Assembly: GCF_000381545.1 (NCBI RefSeq)
Contig: NZ_KB906691.1
Span: forward strand, 47,438 to 111,437
Length of the DNA stretch: 64,000 bases
Source of the DNA: Rhodonellum psychrophilum GCM71 = DSM 17998
GTDB taxonomy: Bacteria; Bacteroidota; Bacteroidia; Cytophagales; Cyclobacteriaceae
Reading direction: 5' to 3'
Positions 7,667 through 17,585 of this stretch are shown in pieces. A program made the translations under genes and the position numbers. Position 1 is the first letter of the stretch, and every line of letters starts with the position of its first letter. The notes under the pieces were generated by a model. It searched no databases. It was not told the DNA's origin and saw nothing but the letters and a program-made list of their open reading frames with translations.

Positions 7667-8725
7667 ATGAAGGATGCATTTGAACCGTTTATAAAACTGA
7701 TTGCTTTGGTGGTAGGGCTGCTGGTCGTTGTGACAGCCCTATCCGCCTTTTTGATAGGAATTGTTTTTTTTGTCCTGCGTGGCGGTTCCCTCCCGGATCT
7801 AAGCCCCGACAAAACCGAAATGGCCCTATTGAAACCCCTTGAAGCGGTTTACCTTGGACTGATACCCAAAGAAGGCATGTGGAAAGCTCCGGAATGGTCC
7901 TCCGTAGAAAACGAACCCAATGCCGAGGATATCAAATATGGAAAGGAATTGATCGCCAATACCTCTGAATATTTGGGGCCAAATGGAAAAGTGAAGAAAA
8001 TCTCAAATGGCATGAATTGCCAAAATTGCCATCTGGATGCCGGCACAGCTCCCCTCGGGAACAATTACAGTGCAGTGTTTGCCACCTATCCCAAAATAAG
8101 GGGAAGGTCAGGCCAGATGGAGGATATTCCAAAAAGGATAAATGACTGTTTTGAAAGAAGTCTAAATGGGAATGTTTTGGCGCCCAACAGCAGGGAAATG
8201 AAATCCATGGTTGCCTACATCGAATGGCTTGGCCGAGATGTGCCAAAAGGAGAAACGCCGAAAGGTGCCGGGATTTATGAGGTGCCATTCCTGGATAGGG
8301 CCGCAGACCCGATCAAAGGAAAAGTGGCTTACGAAAATCTTTGTCAAAGTTGTCACATGGAAGATGGGCAAGGTATGATGCGGGCCGACAAATTCGGTTA
8401 TACCTATCCACCGCTTTGGGGGGAGAATAGTTACAACCATGGAGCTGGACTTTTCAGGATGTCCCGATTTGCAGGCTATGTGAAGGCAAATATGCCACTA
8501 GGTGCTACCTATGAAAGACCCATGCTGACGGATGAAGAGGCTTGGGACGTAGCCGCTTATGTCAACAGTCTCCCAAGACCTCAAAAAGATCTTTCCAAGG
8601 ATTGGCCGGACATTTCCAAAAAACCCATCGACCATCCTTTTGGGCCTTTTTCGGATACCTTTCCTGAGGAGCAACATAAGTTTGGTCCATTCACGCCGAT
8701 CAAAGCTGCCAGAGCAAGCCAATAA
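7667..8725 (+). CDS. tsdA: TsdA-like dihaem c-type cytochrome (thiosulfate dehydrogenase)
   Basis: The 352-residue protein has an N-terminal membrane anchor (about residues 9-37) in place of a cleaved signal, so the catalytic part should face the periplasm. Two haem-binding motifs are visible: CQNCH (118-122) and CQSCH (226-230). Between them, RINDCFERSLNG carries Cys161, which corresponds to the unusual cysteine axial ligand of the active-site haem in TsdA. TsdA couples two thiosulfates to tetrathionate, or the reverse. The second domain ends with YERPMLTDEEAWDVAAYV, a typical cytochrome c helix. It overlaps the following porin gene at the stop/start (TAATG). I see no TsdB partner cytochrome here. 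Confidence 0.85.
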   Translation: MKDAFEPFIKLIALVVGLLVVVTALSAFLIGIVFFVLRGGSLPDLSPDKTEMALLKPLEAVYLGLIPKEGMWKAPEWSSVENEPNAEDIKYGKELIANTSEYLGPNGKVKKISNGMNCQNCHLDAGTAPLGNNYSAVFATYPKIRGRSGQMEDIPKRINDCFERSLNGNVLAPNSREMKSMVAYIEWLGRDVPKGETPKGAGIYEVPFLDRAADPIKGKVAYENLCQSCHMEDGQGMMRADKFGYTYPPLWGENSYNHGAGLFRMSRFAGYVKANMPLGATYERPMLTDEEAWDVAAYVNSLPRPQKDLSKDWPDISKKPIDHPFGPFSDTFPEEQHKFGPFTPIKAARASQ

Positions 8726-10110
8726 TGGTCAAGAACTTTCTGGCTATCTTACTGCTGGTTTCCATGGTGCCAAAAGCGAATGCACAGGAAGATTCCTTGA
8801 ATAATGAGCGATCGAAAAAACCTAATATTGAATTGGGATTGCGCTCTTATTTTATGTCCACCGGTTATTGGCAAGATTTTAAAGGGGATCATGCTTGGGG
8901 CCAAAGTGCATTCTTGCGGGTCAAAACCCAGTCTTTTCATGGGTTTTCCCTTACGGCAAGTTATGCGGTTTTTGGAAAAATACTGAGTTCTGATCTCTCT
9001 GCAAGAGAACCCCGGACGGGCGCCACAAACCGATATGAGATCGGTCTTTTTGATGTGCTCGACGCGGGAAACAACTTTTTCGGAAAAGTGGAGGATCTTC
9101 ATTTGACCTTCCAAAGCAAAAAACTCACTGCCAATGTCGGTAGAATGGGGATCAATACTCCTTTTATCAATCCTCAGGATGGAAGATTGGAACCTACCTT
9201 TGTGGAGGGGCTGAGGCTGAATTATAAACCAAACTCCCGATTGCAATTCGGCGGGGACCTGATCTGGCGGATGTCACCCAGATCCACTTCCGGTTGGTTT
9301 AGGATTGGAGAGACCATTGGGGTTTATCCGATAGGTAGGAATGAATTTGGCGCCCCTTCGGCCTACTTTGGCAATACCTTCAGTGATTTTGTCAGTGTCA
9401 CCGACCTGCGGTACAGGTTGCCAGAAGAAGCAAGCCTTCAGCTGAACCATACCTTGGTTCAAAACATTTCAAGCACCTATTTGGCCGAGTTTCAAAAAGA
9501 ATGGAAAGCCAAAGTATGGAAAAACAGCATCATTTCGGGTTTTCAAGGGGTTGTCCAACATGGGATTGGAGAGGGTGGGAACCAAGATCCCGCATTGCGG
9601 TACAAAAACCCCGAGGATATCAATTATATCTGGGGAGCCAGGATTGGGCTGAAAAACGACAAGATGGTTTTGCATTTGAATTATACAAGCATCAAAGGCA
9701 GCGGCCGCTTTCTGAGCCCCAGGGAATGGGGGAAAGATCCCTTTTTCACGTTTATCCCAAGGGAAAGAAACGAGGGCTTCAGCAAAGTGGATGCCTTGAC
9801 GCTTTTCATTCAACGGTCATTTCCTGAGCGGTCCCTTCAACTTTCCAGTCATGTGGGGCTTCATTTTCTTCCTTCTCCCACCAATTTTTTAATCAACAAA
9901 TACGCGTTTCCTTCCTATGCCCAAATGAATCTGGCAGCCAAATATGCCCCCAAAAACTGGGGGAAAGGCCTGGATTTCCATTTGATCCTGATGACAAAAA
10001 AAGCATTGGACCAAAGCGGTCTCCAGCCGGGATGGATTTACAACAAAGTCAATTTACTGCACCTCGATATGATCTTGAATTACAGGATCCAGTGGAATGA
10101 ACAGAAGTAA
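8725..10110 (+). CDS. OprD-like outer-membrane porin, paralogue 2
   Basis: The 461-residue protein has a signal peptide ending PKANAQ (about residue 21) and a beta-barrel-type body ending LDMILNYRIQWNEQK. Shared landmarks with the porin at 3009 include a GATNRYE versus GAGNRYE motif, GRMGINTPFINPQDGRLEP at the same relative place, IGVYPIGRNEFGAPS, GGNQDP, and SGRFLSPREWGKDPF. Its ATG overlaps the tsdA stop by one base, so the two are translationally coupled. I infer that it lets thiosulfate or tetrathionate cross the outer membrane for periplasmic TsdA. Confidence 0.8.
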   Translation: MVKNFLAILLLVSMVPKANAQEDSLNNERSKKPNIELGLRSYFMSTGYWQDFKGDHAWGQSAFLRVKTQSFHGFSLTASYAVFGKILSSDLSAREPRTGATNRYEIGLFDVLDAGNNFFGKVEDLHLTFQSKKLTANVGRMGINTPFINPQDGRLEPTFVEGLRLNYKPNSRLQFGGDLIWRMSPRSTSGWFRIGETIGVYPIGRNEFGAPSAYFGNTFSDFVSVTDLRYRLPEEASLQLNHTLVQNISSTYLAEFQKEWKAKVWKNSIISGFQGVVQHGIGEGGNQDPALRYKNPEDINYIWGARIGLKNDKMVLHLNYTSIKGSGRFLSPREWGKDPFFTFIPRERNEGFSKVDALTLFIQRSFPERSLQLSSHVGLHFLPSPTNFLINKYAFPSYAQMNLAAKYAPKNWGKGLDFHLILMTKKALDQSGLQPGWIYNKVNLLHLDMILNYRIQWNEQK

Positions 10111-10157
10111 AGAAAGGCTGTCAAATTTTGGAATGAACTCTTAAATTTCAGGAATTA

Positions 10158-11159
10158 TTAAACATTTTGGAATTCGACTTCGTTTTTCACTTCTTTCCCC
10201 AGTTCAAAATCGCTCAGGTTGTCCAAGGTGATCTTGCTGATTTCCTGCAGGGCCTCGGTTGTCAAAAAGGCTTGATGTCCAGTGATCAATACGTTTGGAA
10301 ATGTCATCAGCCTCATGATGACATCGTCATGGATGACCATTTCGGAAAGGTCCTTGAAGAACAGCTTTTCTTCCTGTTCGTACACGTCAATCCCCAAGAA
10401 ACCAATCTGACCGTTTTTCAATCCCTTGATAACCGCCTTGGTGTCGATCAATGCACCCCTGCTGGTATTGATCAGCTTCACTCCCTTTTTCATCAGGCCA
10501 ATTGTTTTTTGGTTGATCAGGTGTTTGGATTCGGGGGTCAAAGGACAATGGAGCGAAATGATATCACTCTCCTTTAATAGCTCCTGCAAGTCCACGTACC
10601 GAATGCCCATCGCCCTGATTTCGGGATTTTCGAAAGGATCATGGGCGATGACTTCGCAGCCAAACCCCAAAAGAATCCTACAAAGTGCCTTGCCTATGGC
10701 GCCGGTACCGATGACGCCTACCTTTTTGCGGTGGAGATTCATACCGGTGAGGCCTTCTATGGAAAAATTGTTTTCCCGAACCCTGTTGTAAGCTTTGTGC
10801 GTCTTCCTGTTCAGTGTTTGGATCAGCGCGATGGTGTGCTCGGCCACCGCTTCGGGGGAATAAGCGGGAACCCTAAAAACCCGGATCCCAAATTCTTTTG
10901 CCGCTTCCAGATCCACGTTGTTGAAACCTGCACACCGCAATGCAATGGCTTTGATGCCGATTTCATGGAGCTTTTTGATCAACGCTTTGGTGATTTTGTC
11001 ATTCACAAATACGCATACAGCATCAAAACCAGCGGCCAATGACACCGTGTTGAGCTCCAGTCCATTCTTGAAATAGGTGATTTTGTGCGCGGTTTTCGGG
11101 AGGTACTCTTCAAAATATTCCCGGTCGTAAGACTTGGTGCTATAGAAGGCGATTTTCAT
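10158..11159 (-). CDS. ldhA: D-lactate dehydrogenase (2-hydroxyacid dehydrogenase family)
   Basis: The 333-residue length fits fermentative D-lactate dehydrogenases. The NAD-binding GTGAIGKALC is at about 151-160. Catalytic residues are Arg234 in NTSRGALID, a glutamate in DVYEQEE (about 262), and His295 in ITGHQAFLT. The last motif is characteristic of LdhA. The enzyme would reduce pyruvate to D-lactate, or work in reverse, in the cytoplasm. It is transcribed towards the tsdA/porin operon, with 47 bp between the two stops and no clear terminator. Confidence 0.9.
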   Translation of the reverse strand: MKIAFYSTKSYDREYFEEYLPKTAHKITYFKNGLELNTVSLAAGFDAVCVFVNDKITKALIKKLHEIGIKAIALRCAGFNNVDLEAAKEFGIRVFRVPAYSPEAVAEHTIALIQTLNRKTHKAYNRVRENNFSIEGLTGMNLHRKKVGVIGTGAIGKALCRILLGFGCEVIAHDPFENPEIRAMGIRYVDLQELLKESDIISLHCPLTPESKHLINQKTIGLMKKGVKLINTSRGALIDTKAVIKGLKNGQIGFLGIDVYEQEEKLFFKDLSEMVIHDDVIMRLMTFPNVLITGHQAFLTTEALQEISKITLDNLSDFELGKEVKNEVEFQNV

Positions 11160-11819
11160 AAGACTGTTGGGATTCTGGAAAAATGAGAGGAGTTTAATTT
11201 AGTTTTTTTGAGGATATGCATCTTATCATAACAGATCCTGCCCATCTTTTAAATTTTTCTGGGGGCATTGTAAACTTAAGCAAACCACAACGAATTTCCC
11301 AAAGGAAGAATCTTGGGGGATCGATTCCGAAAAATCTTTGGAGGCACGTTTCCAAATTTCAATCCGGATAGAGAGATCCGGTTTTTACGAAGGGATTTAG
11401 CTGAAGGATTGGGTTTTTGAATTGCAGCACAAACCATTAAAAAATAAATTGATACCGTTTGTGTAAAAAATGAGGTGATTTAGATCATGGAATAACCGGG
11501 AAAATTTTTTTTAACTAAATAAACCATAAATAAACACAGATAATATAGTTTTCATGTGTTTATTACGAATTATAATGTATTATTGTGGTTGAAATATGCA
11601 GTTGAAATCACCCAAAAGTAAAATAAATTATTTTCCTGAATGAATTGGATTAATGGATTTCCCCCTTTTTCCAGGAGTCATTATGTTGTTTTGTTTGATT
11701 GTGAATCACCCTTTATAAAAAACAATACATATCTGTTAGGCTACTATATGTTTTGGTTTTTGGTCAAACAATTCTTGGTGGTTTAAGTTTTAAATAATGA
11801 TTTAACTAAAATAACATTA
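11160..11819. other. 660-bp AT-rich intergenic region with a 10-bp inverted repeat
   Basis: No open frame here is convincing. The only structure I can point to is AATAAACACA (11529-11538) paired perfectly with TGTGTTTATT (11555-11564), about 260 bp before the start of the 1921-residue surface protein. The region probably holds the promoter of that operon, but I cannot pick out a consensus -7 box with confidence. Confidence 0.5.
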
Positions 11820-14800
11820 ATGAAAATACAAAGTGGATTTTGGTTTTTCCGAAACGATTACAATTATCCCTTTCGTTTACCGAACGCTTTTCCATTTTGT
11901 TTCCAGCTTCTTTCAGCGACAAGCAAGTTTGTTTTTTTTACCCTACTTTTTTTGTTTTCTGCCTTAGGCGTATGGGGACAGACTTTTACCATTCCACGTA
12001 ATGAAATTAGAGATGCTTCAGATATACCAGCTGGCGAGAATATTGTTTTGAATGAAAGGTCCGTCTTGAATATGGATGTCCCAAAGGCTTTCGGAACACT
12101 GACTGTCCAAAATATTTTTACAAACAATACTCAAAATGCAACGATAGCTGGAACAGGAACAGCCACCTTTTCTACTTTAACTGTGACTGCTACTTCTCCA
12201 GGAGGTAGCAGTTCATCACGTGGAATTTCTTTGATAATTAATCAGGGAGCAACGGTTATCGGTACAAATTTAATTAATGCTGGAACCCGATCAAAAAATG
12301 TAACAATCAATGGGACACTCAAACTTTCGGGACCTGGAGATGCAATACCCGATACAGGTTGGAATACCTTCACCATTGGCCCCGCCTCCACGGTGGAATA
12401 TCTTGGAGCAAACCAGAACGTTTACGACGACAATTACCACAACCTGATCCTGTCCGGGAGCGGGACCAAAACGCTTCAGACAGGAACGACAAATATTTCC
12501 GGCGATTTCACGATGGGTGGAACTGCCTCAGCCACCACGGTGGCGGGATTGACCGTAGATGGGGAGTTGGCTATCGGAAACGGGGCTACTTTCACAGTGG
12601 GCAGCAATTTTCCCTTGACAGTCTCAGGATCCACCACGATTGGCGGCGGAACCAGCGGGACATTTATCTTGGGAGGAACGGGCGCAAAAACATTCTCCGG
12701 AAACGTGCTGGTCAACAATGGCGCGGTCTGGAACGAAACCGGGATTGTCCCCATTTTTTTTGGTGGAAGCCTGACCATCAATGGGACTTTTACTGCCAAT
12801 GCCGAAGTCCATACTTTTTCTGGAACAGCATCCACTTTTGGTGGAAGTAGAGTCATCACCATTCCCAATACAACAATCTCGGGAACTTACACCAACAATG
12901 GAATATTGGCTGTTCCGACAGCCCTTTCTGGCTCTGGTTCGCTCTCACAAGGCCCAGGTGCCACGCTTAGAATAAGTGGTTCGTCCACGATATCGACACT
13001 TAATGCCACCGCAATTGGCAATACGGTGAATTTCAATGGCTCTGCCCAAACAGTATTCAATACCAATTACTTCAATCTGAGATTGAGTGGTAGCGGAATC
13101 AAAACACTCCAAGCCAATACGGCTTCGATTGGCGGTGACTTCATGCTCTTAGGAACGGCCAGCACCACTGCAGTCCGTGGACTTGGAATTGGTGGAACTG
13201 TCACAATAGATCCAGGAACGACATTTTCTGCGGGTGCCTTTACGCATCAGGTGGGAGGAAGTTGGATAAAAAACGGGACGGCAAATACCAATCTAAGTAC
13301 ACTCGTTTTCAACGGTGCCAACAACACCCAAACCATCACCGGAACCAATACCTTTGGAAACCTTCGGATTTCCCACAGCGGTTCCGGAACAGTCAATGCC
13401 ACGGGAAGCACATTGACTGTTCCCGGCCTGACCGAGGTATTGTCAGGGACCTTTATCGGTTCGGGTACTTTCAATACTTTCAACATCAGCTCCGGGGCGA
13501 ATTTCACCGTTCCAGCTTCGGAATCGGTTTCCCTTTTCGGGGATTTGACCTCGAACGGGCAATTGATCCCCAATACCAGCACCTTCTTGCTATCCGGAAC
13601 GGCCAGACAAACCTTGGCAGGAACCGCAAACCTTAATTTTTACAATCTCACCGTGAACAACCCTGCGGGTGTCAAGGCAAATACCGACCTGACGGTCAAC
13701 GGCATTCTGAATCTTGTTTCCCTAAGTCCAAATGCCAGGGATGGAAGTCTGGACATGGTGGCCAACTACGGTGATTATTCCAATATCATCACCGCCTCGG
13801 AAAATCTGACCACCACCATGACGCAGTCCCATGATATTTTGGATTCCAAAATACTCAACATGGGCGCGACTGCCTCCACCTTGGGTTCGGGCGAGGTCAC
13901 AGGGAAAGTGAGACGGACGACATTTGTGAACAACACAGAATACACTTTCGGCAATCCGAATACCTCCCTTATCTTTTCATCCAACGGAGCGGGTGTACTT
14001 CCTTCGGCAATCCTGTTCATCATCACCAAAGGACCCGACAGAGGTGTTCATGCCAACATGCCGCAGGCGGTTCAGCGGCTTTATCAAGTGATCCGGACGG
14101 GAGGAACGGCACCGACGACCTATGCCATCAAGTTGAATTATGCAGCCGCTGAGATAAATGGGAATACCGACAATGGCTTGGTGCTTTGGGACCACCATAT
14201 CCCCTACGTATCTGCCAATACCCCCCATGAGCATGGAAAAACCACGCAAAGTTTTTCCGACAACTGGGTGCAGTTGACCGGACATGGGATCCAATACCTC
14301 CAGACAGGTGAAGTAGTGGGAGGACAGACCAAATACTGGATGATCCGAAACACCTTCATTGAAGGAAACAGATGGCTCGGAGCAGCGACCACGGGTTGGA
14401 ACGCAACGCCCAATTGGTCTGCCGGTTCCGTGCCTACGGATACGACCAACGTGATTATCCCTTCCATCACGGAGTCGCCAAGGGTGGCGATAGTGCCGCA
14501 AGGCAATCTGTCCAGTCCCGGGGCAACCGTAAAATCCGTTACCATTGATCCCGAGGGTGAATTGGACGGTTCGGATGGTTATTTGTTGATCAAGGGGGGA
14601 ATTAAAAACAACGGTGGCGTGGGCTCCTGGACCAACAACGGGAAATTCCTGCCCGGAACCAGCACCGTGGTCTTTGATTATCCACGAACCAGCCAGATCG
14701 AAACGAGTACGGTATCCGGATCGGGAGCTACGAATTTCTATAATCTTATCAATTCCACGGGAACGGTGCTGGTACCGCAGGCAAATGCAGTACTGGGCAT

Positions 14801-17585
14801 TGGCGGGGTATTTACCAACCAGGGAATCTTCGACGCGACCACTTTCCCCAATACAGTTGATTATAACGGAGATATTTCGCAAACACTGGTCAACCCGAAT
14901 GGCCCTGTTTCCGGCTATTCCAATCTGAGGATAAGTGGGGAAGGGAACAAAACCTTTGGCGGAAATTTCGACATCTATAATGATTTCAAAAACAACGGGA
15001 CAGGAACGGTTTTGCCAAACAACACCACTATTACCTTCAAAGGGGCAGAACGGCAAATCCTTTCGGGTATTTCCGAAACCCCTTTTTACAACCTGACCCT
15101 TGACAATGGATTGGGGATTTCTCTGGACTCAGGCATAAGTGTTGCCAATACGCTCACGTTGAGCCAGGGAATCATCGATACCAATGACAATAAACTGACA
15201 CTGGGCACGCCCGGCTTTGCGGGAGAGGTCACAGGTGCGGGCAGCAGTCGGTTTATCTATGGTGTTTTGAAAAGATATGTCTCCAATGTAGAAAATCTGA
15301 ACCTAGATTTCCCCATAGGAGATGACACAGCTTATACGCCGATAAACCTTAACTTCAGCGGAACCACTTCCGGCTCGGGCTTTTTGGAGGCCTCTTCGGC
15401 CGCGCTCGTGCCAGCGGCAGGCGATTTGCCCCTTGGAGCGGGTTTGTCTGCTGAAAAAGTGATCAGAAGAAGGTGGAAATTAAGCAATTCAGGAGTTGGC
15501 GGGTTTACGGACTATAGTGCTGTTCTAAATTTTGTCGCCACTGATGTTCTGGGGAACGCAAACCCAAATTCACTTTTTGCCAGGAGATTGCTACTTGGGA
15601 ATTGGACTGATGAGCAGGTTGGGGTCCGAACAGCCTCCAGTACAGAAGTAATCAGTTTGAGCAGTTTCGGGGAATTTGCCTTGGGTGAAGGATGTACTTT
15701 CCGTTTTGAATGGCTGGGTTTGACTTCAGATTGGAACGATCCTAATAACTGGTGTGGAAATCAGGTCCCGCTTTTGGGAGAGACAGAAACTATCCTGATT
15801 CCCCAGACAGCCAACGACCCGATCATTTTAGGAACTGTTTCTATCAGTCTTAGTGGTGAAGTCATCATCCGGGAGGGGGCCAAGTTGATACTGAAACCGG
15901 GATCAACTTTCACCCTCAATACAAATTCTGAGATCATGACCGAGACCAATGCGATGTTGGTCCTGGAGTCGGGGTCAAAATATAATAATCTTGGGTTGGG
16001 TACGCCGGTATTGGAAGTTCAGCAGTTACTGGATGGTGTCAAAGGATGGCGGATGTTGGGTAGTCCTGTCATGACGACTTATGCGGATTTTCTTGAAGGG
16101 ATGGTGACCCAGGGATTTCCTGGATCCAATTTCTCCACATTGCAGCCCAATCTCTTGTGGTGGAGCGAAACCGACAAGGGAACGAGTTTACAGGGCTGGA
16201 GAAGACCCAGCAACAGCAGCGAAATGGTCAGCCCGGGAAAAGGACATTATGCCTTTGTTTTTAATGGTGCGACCAAACCCTCCGATGGATTGCCCTATGG
16301 AGACAATCTTCCGATTACCCTGAAATCAACCGGCATCGAGCCGAATATAAGAAGTACACCCTTTAATTTTGGTGTTTCATTCACCAGAAGGGATACCAGT
16401 CTGATCGTGTCAGGGGATGGATTGCTCGAGGTCAATGTCTCGGATGAGGGCTTCAACCTTCTGGCCAATCCTTCTGCCAGTGTGATCGATTATTTTGGGT
16501 CAGGTTGGGTTAAAACCAACGTGGATGAGACGATCTATGTCTGGGATCCCAATGCCAACAGCGGACAGGGCAGTTTTCTGACCTATAACGGGAACACGGG
16601 CAACCTCAATTCAGGAAGGTTGGCCCCTTTTCAAGGATTCTGGGTAAAAACGAATGCAAGTTCCCCAGTATTGACTTTTGGCAACACGGCCAAGTCCTTC
16701 CTGTCAAGGGACTATGTGGGAAGAAAATTGACACAGGATCCTTTGAACATCCAGTTGCAACTGCAAGGGGAGGGCATGCAGGCGGATTCCTATATCAGCT
16801 TCTCCGAGTTTGGAAAAGAAGGACAGGACCGCTATGATGCCTATCAGCTCGAGTCCCTTTCCGACAATTGGCTGCTGCTCTATACCTACGGATCGCTGAG
16901 AACCAACAGCCCTTTGGTGATCAATCATCTTCCGGCGCTCGACCAGCAGGAAAGATCCATCCCATTGCATATCGCAGCGGCAAAGGGTGGCAAGGCACTC
17001 AATGGAAACTACAGTCTCTACTGGGAACTGCCAACCGATTGGCCTTCGGAGGTTTCATTGGTCCTGATGGACCATCTCCAGCAGAAGGCAGTTGACATGA
17101 CCGTTCAAAACGGATACGACTTCAACTTCAAAGCACCGGAAATCGTGGGTACCAACAATTCAAAATTGATGAACGGTGGGATGAAGGCACCAAGTGCGGT
17201 GGTTTTCCGAAGCCCTTATGAGACCGGTGAGCCCAATCAGCGGGTAAATCCATCCACGCCAAAGCGTCCTTTTTCCATTTTGGTGGGGGGAGAATACCTT
17301 GGCGGAGAAATCACCTACAGACCGGACTTCCCAAAGTTGTTTGCCCCTGTCCCCAATCCATTCAGAACCAATGTCAAGATCAAGTTTTACTTCCCGATCG
17401 AAACGGAGGCGGAGCTACGGGTTTTGGATATGAATGGGGTGGAAAAAGCATTTTACCCCTACAAGAAATACAATGCAGGAATACAGGAAATCGAAATGGT
17501 GGGAGAATCGCTTGCTGCTGGAATGTACATCGTTCAGCTCATTAGCGAAGGGCAGTTGCTGACTCAAAAATTGATTAAGAATTAA
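11820..17585 (+). CDS. giant secreted adhesin-like protein with T9SS type A sorting domain
   Basis: The 1921-residue protein has a long signal peptide (hydrophobic stretch about 37-52, cleavage near residue 54). Residues about 60-700 are glycine/threonine/asparagine-rich repeats with a beta-helix look. A recurring unit reads YHNLILSGSGTKTLQ, YFNLRLSGSGIKTLQ, YSNLRISGEGNKTFG. Two later units, GWNATPNWSAGSVPTD and DWNDPNNWCGNQVPLLGE, resemble linker repeats known from large adhesins. The last 80 residues (from FAPVPNPFRTNVKIKF, through AELRVLDMNG and LAAGMYIVQL, to KLIKN) are a T9SS type A C-terminal domain, so the protein should be exported through SprA and fixed at the surface. Three bases separate it from the next gene, so it heads the usher-locus operon. 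Confidence 0.85.
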   Translation: MKIQSGFWFFRNDYNYPFRLPNAFPFCFQLLSATSKFVFFTLLFLFSALGVWGQTFTIPRNEIRDASDIPAGENIVLNERSVLNMDVPKAFGTLTVQNIFTNNTQNATIAGTGTATFSTLTVTATSPGGSSSSRGISLIINQGATVIGTNLINAGTRSKNVTINGTLKLSGPGDAIPDTGWNTFTIGPASTVEYLGANQNVYDDNYHNLILSGSGTKTLQTGTTNISGDFTMGGTASATTVAGLTVDGELAIGNGATFTVGSNFPLTVSGSTTIGGGTSGTFILGGTGAKTFSGNVLVNNGAVWNETGIVPIFFGGSLTINGTFTANAEVHTFSGTASTFGGSRVITIPNTTISGTYTNNGILAVPTALSGSGSLSQGPGATLRISGSSTISTLNATAIGNTVNFNGSAQTVFNTNYFNLRLSGSGIKTLQANTASIGGDFMLLGTASTTAVRGLGIGGTVTIDPGTTFSAGAFTHQVGGSWIKNGTANTNLSTLVFNGANNTQTITGTNTFGNLRISHSGSGTVNATGSTLTVPGLTEVLSGTFIGSGTFNTFNISSGANFTVPASESVSLFGDLTSNGQLIPNTSTFLLSGTARQTLAGTANLNFYNLTVNNPAGVKANTDLTVNGILNLVSLSPNARDGSLDMVANYGDYSNIITASENLTTTMTQSHDILDSKILNMGATASTLGSGEVTGKVRRTTFVNNTEYTFGNPNTSLIFSSNGAGVLPSAILFIITKGPDRGVHANMPQAVQRLYQVIRTGGTAPTTYAIKLNYAAAEINGNTDNGLVLWDHHIPYVSANTPHEHGKTTQSFSDNWVQLTGHGIQYLQTGEVVGGQTKYWMIRNTFIEGNRWLGAATTGWNATPNWSAGSVPTDTTNVIIPSITESPRVAIVPQGNLSSPGATVKSVTIDPEGELDGSDGYLLIKGGIKNNGGVGSWTNNGKFLPGTSTVVFDYPRTSQIETSTVSGSGATNFYNLINSTGTVLVPQANAVLGIGGVFTNQGIFDATTFPNTVDYNGDISQTLVNPNGPVSGYSNLRISGEGNKTFGGNFDIYNDFKNNGTGTVLPNNTTITFKGAERQILSGISETPFYNLTLDNGLGISLDSGISVANTLTLSQGIIDTNDNKLTLGTPGFAGEVTGAGSSRFIYGVLKRYVSNVENLNLDFPIGDDTAYTPINLNFSGTTSGSGFLEASSAALVPAAGDLPLGAGLSAEKVIRRRWKLSNSGVGGFTDYSAVLNFVATDVLGNANPNSLFARRLLLGNWTDEQVGVRTASSTEVISLSSFGEFALGEGCTFRFEWLGLTSDWNDPNNWCGNQVPLLGETETILIPQTANDPIILGTVSISLSGEVIIREGAKLILKPGSTFTLNTNSEIMTETNAMLVLESGSKYNNLGLGTPVLEVQQLLDGVKGWRMLGSPVMTTYADFLEGMVTQGFPGSNFSTLQPNLLWWSETDKGTSLQGWRRPSNSSEMVSPGKGHYAFVFNGATKPSDGLPYGDNLPITLKSTGIEPNIRSTPFNFGVSFTRRDTSLIVSGDGLLEVNVSDEGFNLLANPSASVIDYFGSGWVKTNVDETIYVWDPNANSGQGSFLTYNGNTGNLNSGRLAPFQGFWVKTNASSPVLTFGNTAKSFLSRDYVGRKLTQDPLNIQLQLQGEGMQADSYISFSEFGKEGQDRYDAYQLESLSDNWLLLYTYGSLRTNSPLVINHLPALDQQERSIPLHIAAAKGGKALNGNYSLYWELPTDWPSEVSLVLMDHLQQKAVDMTVQNGYDFNFKAPEIVGTNNSKLMNGGMKAPSAVVFRSPYETGEPNQRVNPSTPKRPFSILVGGEYLGGEITYRPDFPKLFAPVPNPFRTNVKIKFYFPIETEAELRVLDMNGVEKAFYPYKKYNAGIQEIEMVGESLAAGMYIVQLISEGQLLTQKLIKN

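Noticed and set aside
13977..15056. A 359-codon frame on the minus strand within the giant surface protein gene
   Set aside because: It is antisense to an obvious T9SS adhesin-like gene, has low-complexity composition and no recognisable domain.
11820..17585. Possible autotransporter (type V) reading of the giant beta-helical protein
   Set aside because: It lacks a C-terminal barrel domain and instead ends in a T9SS type A sorting domain.
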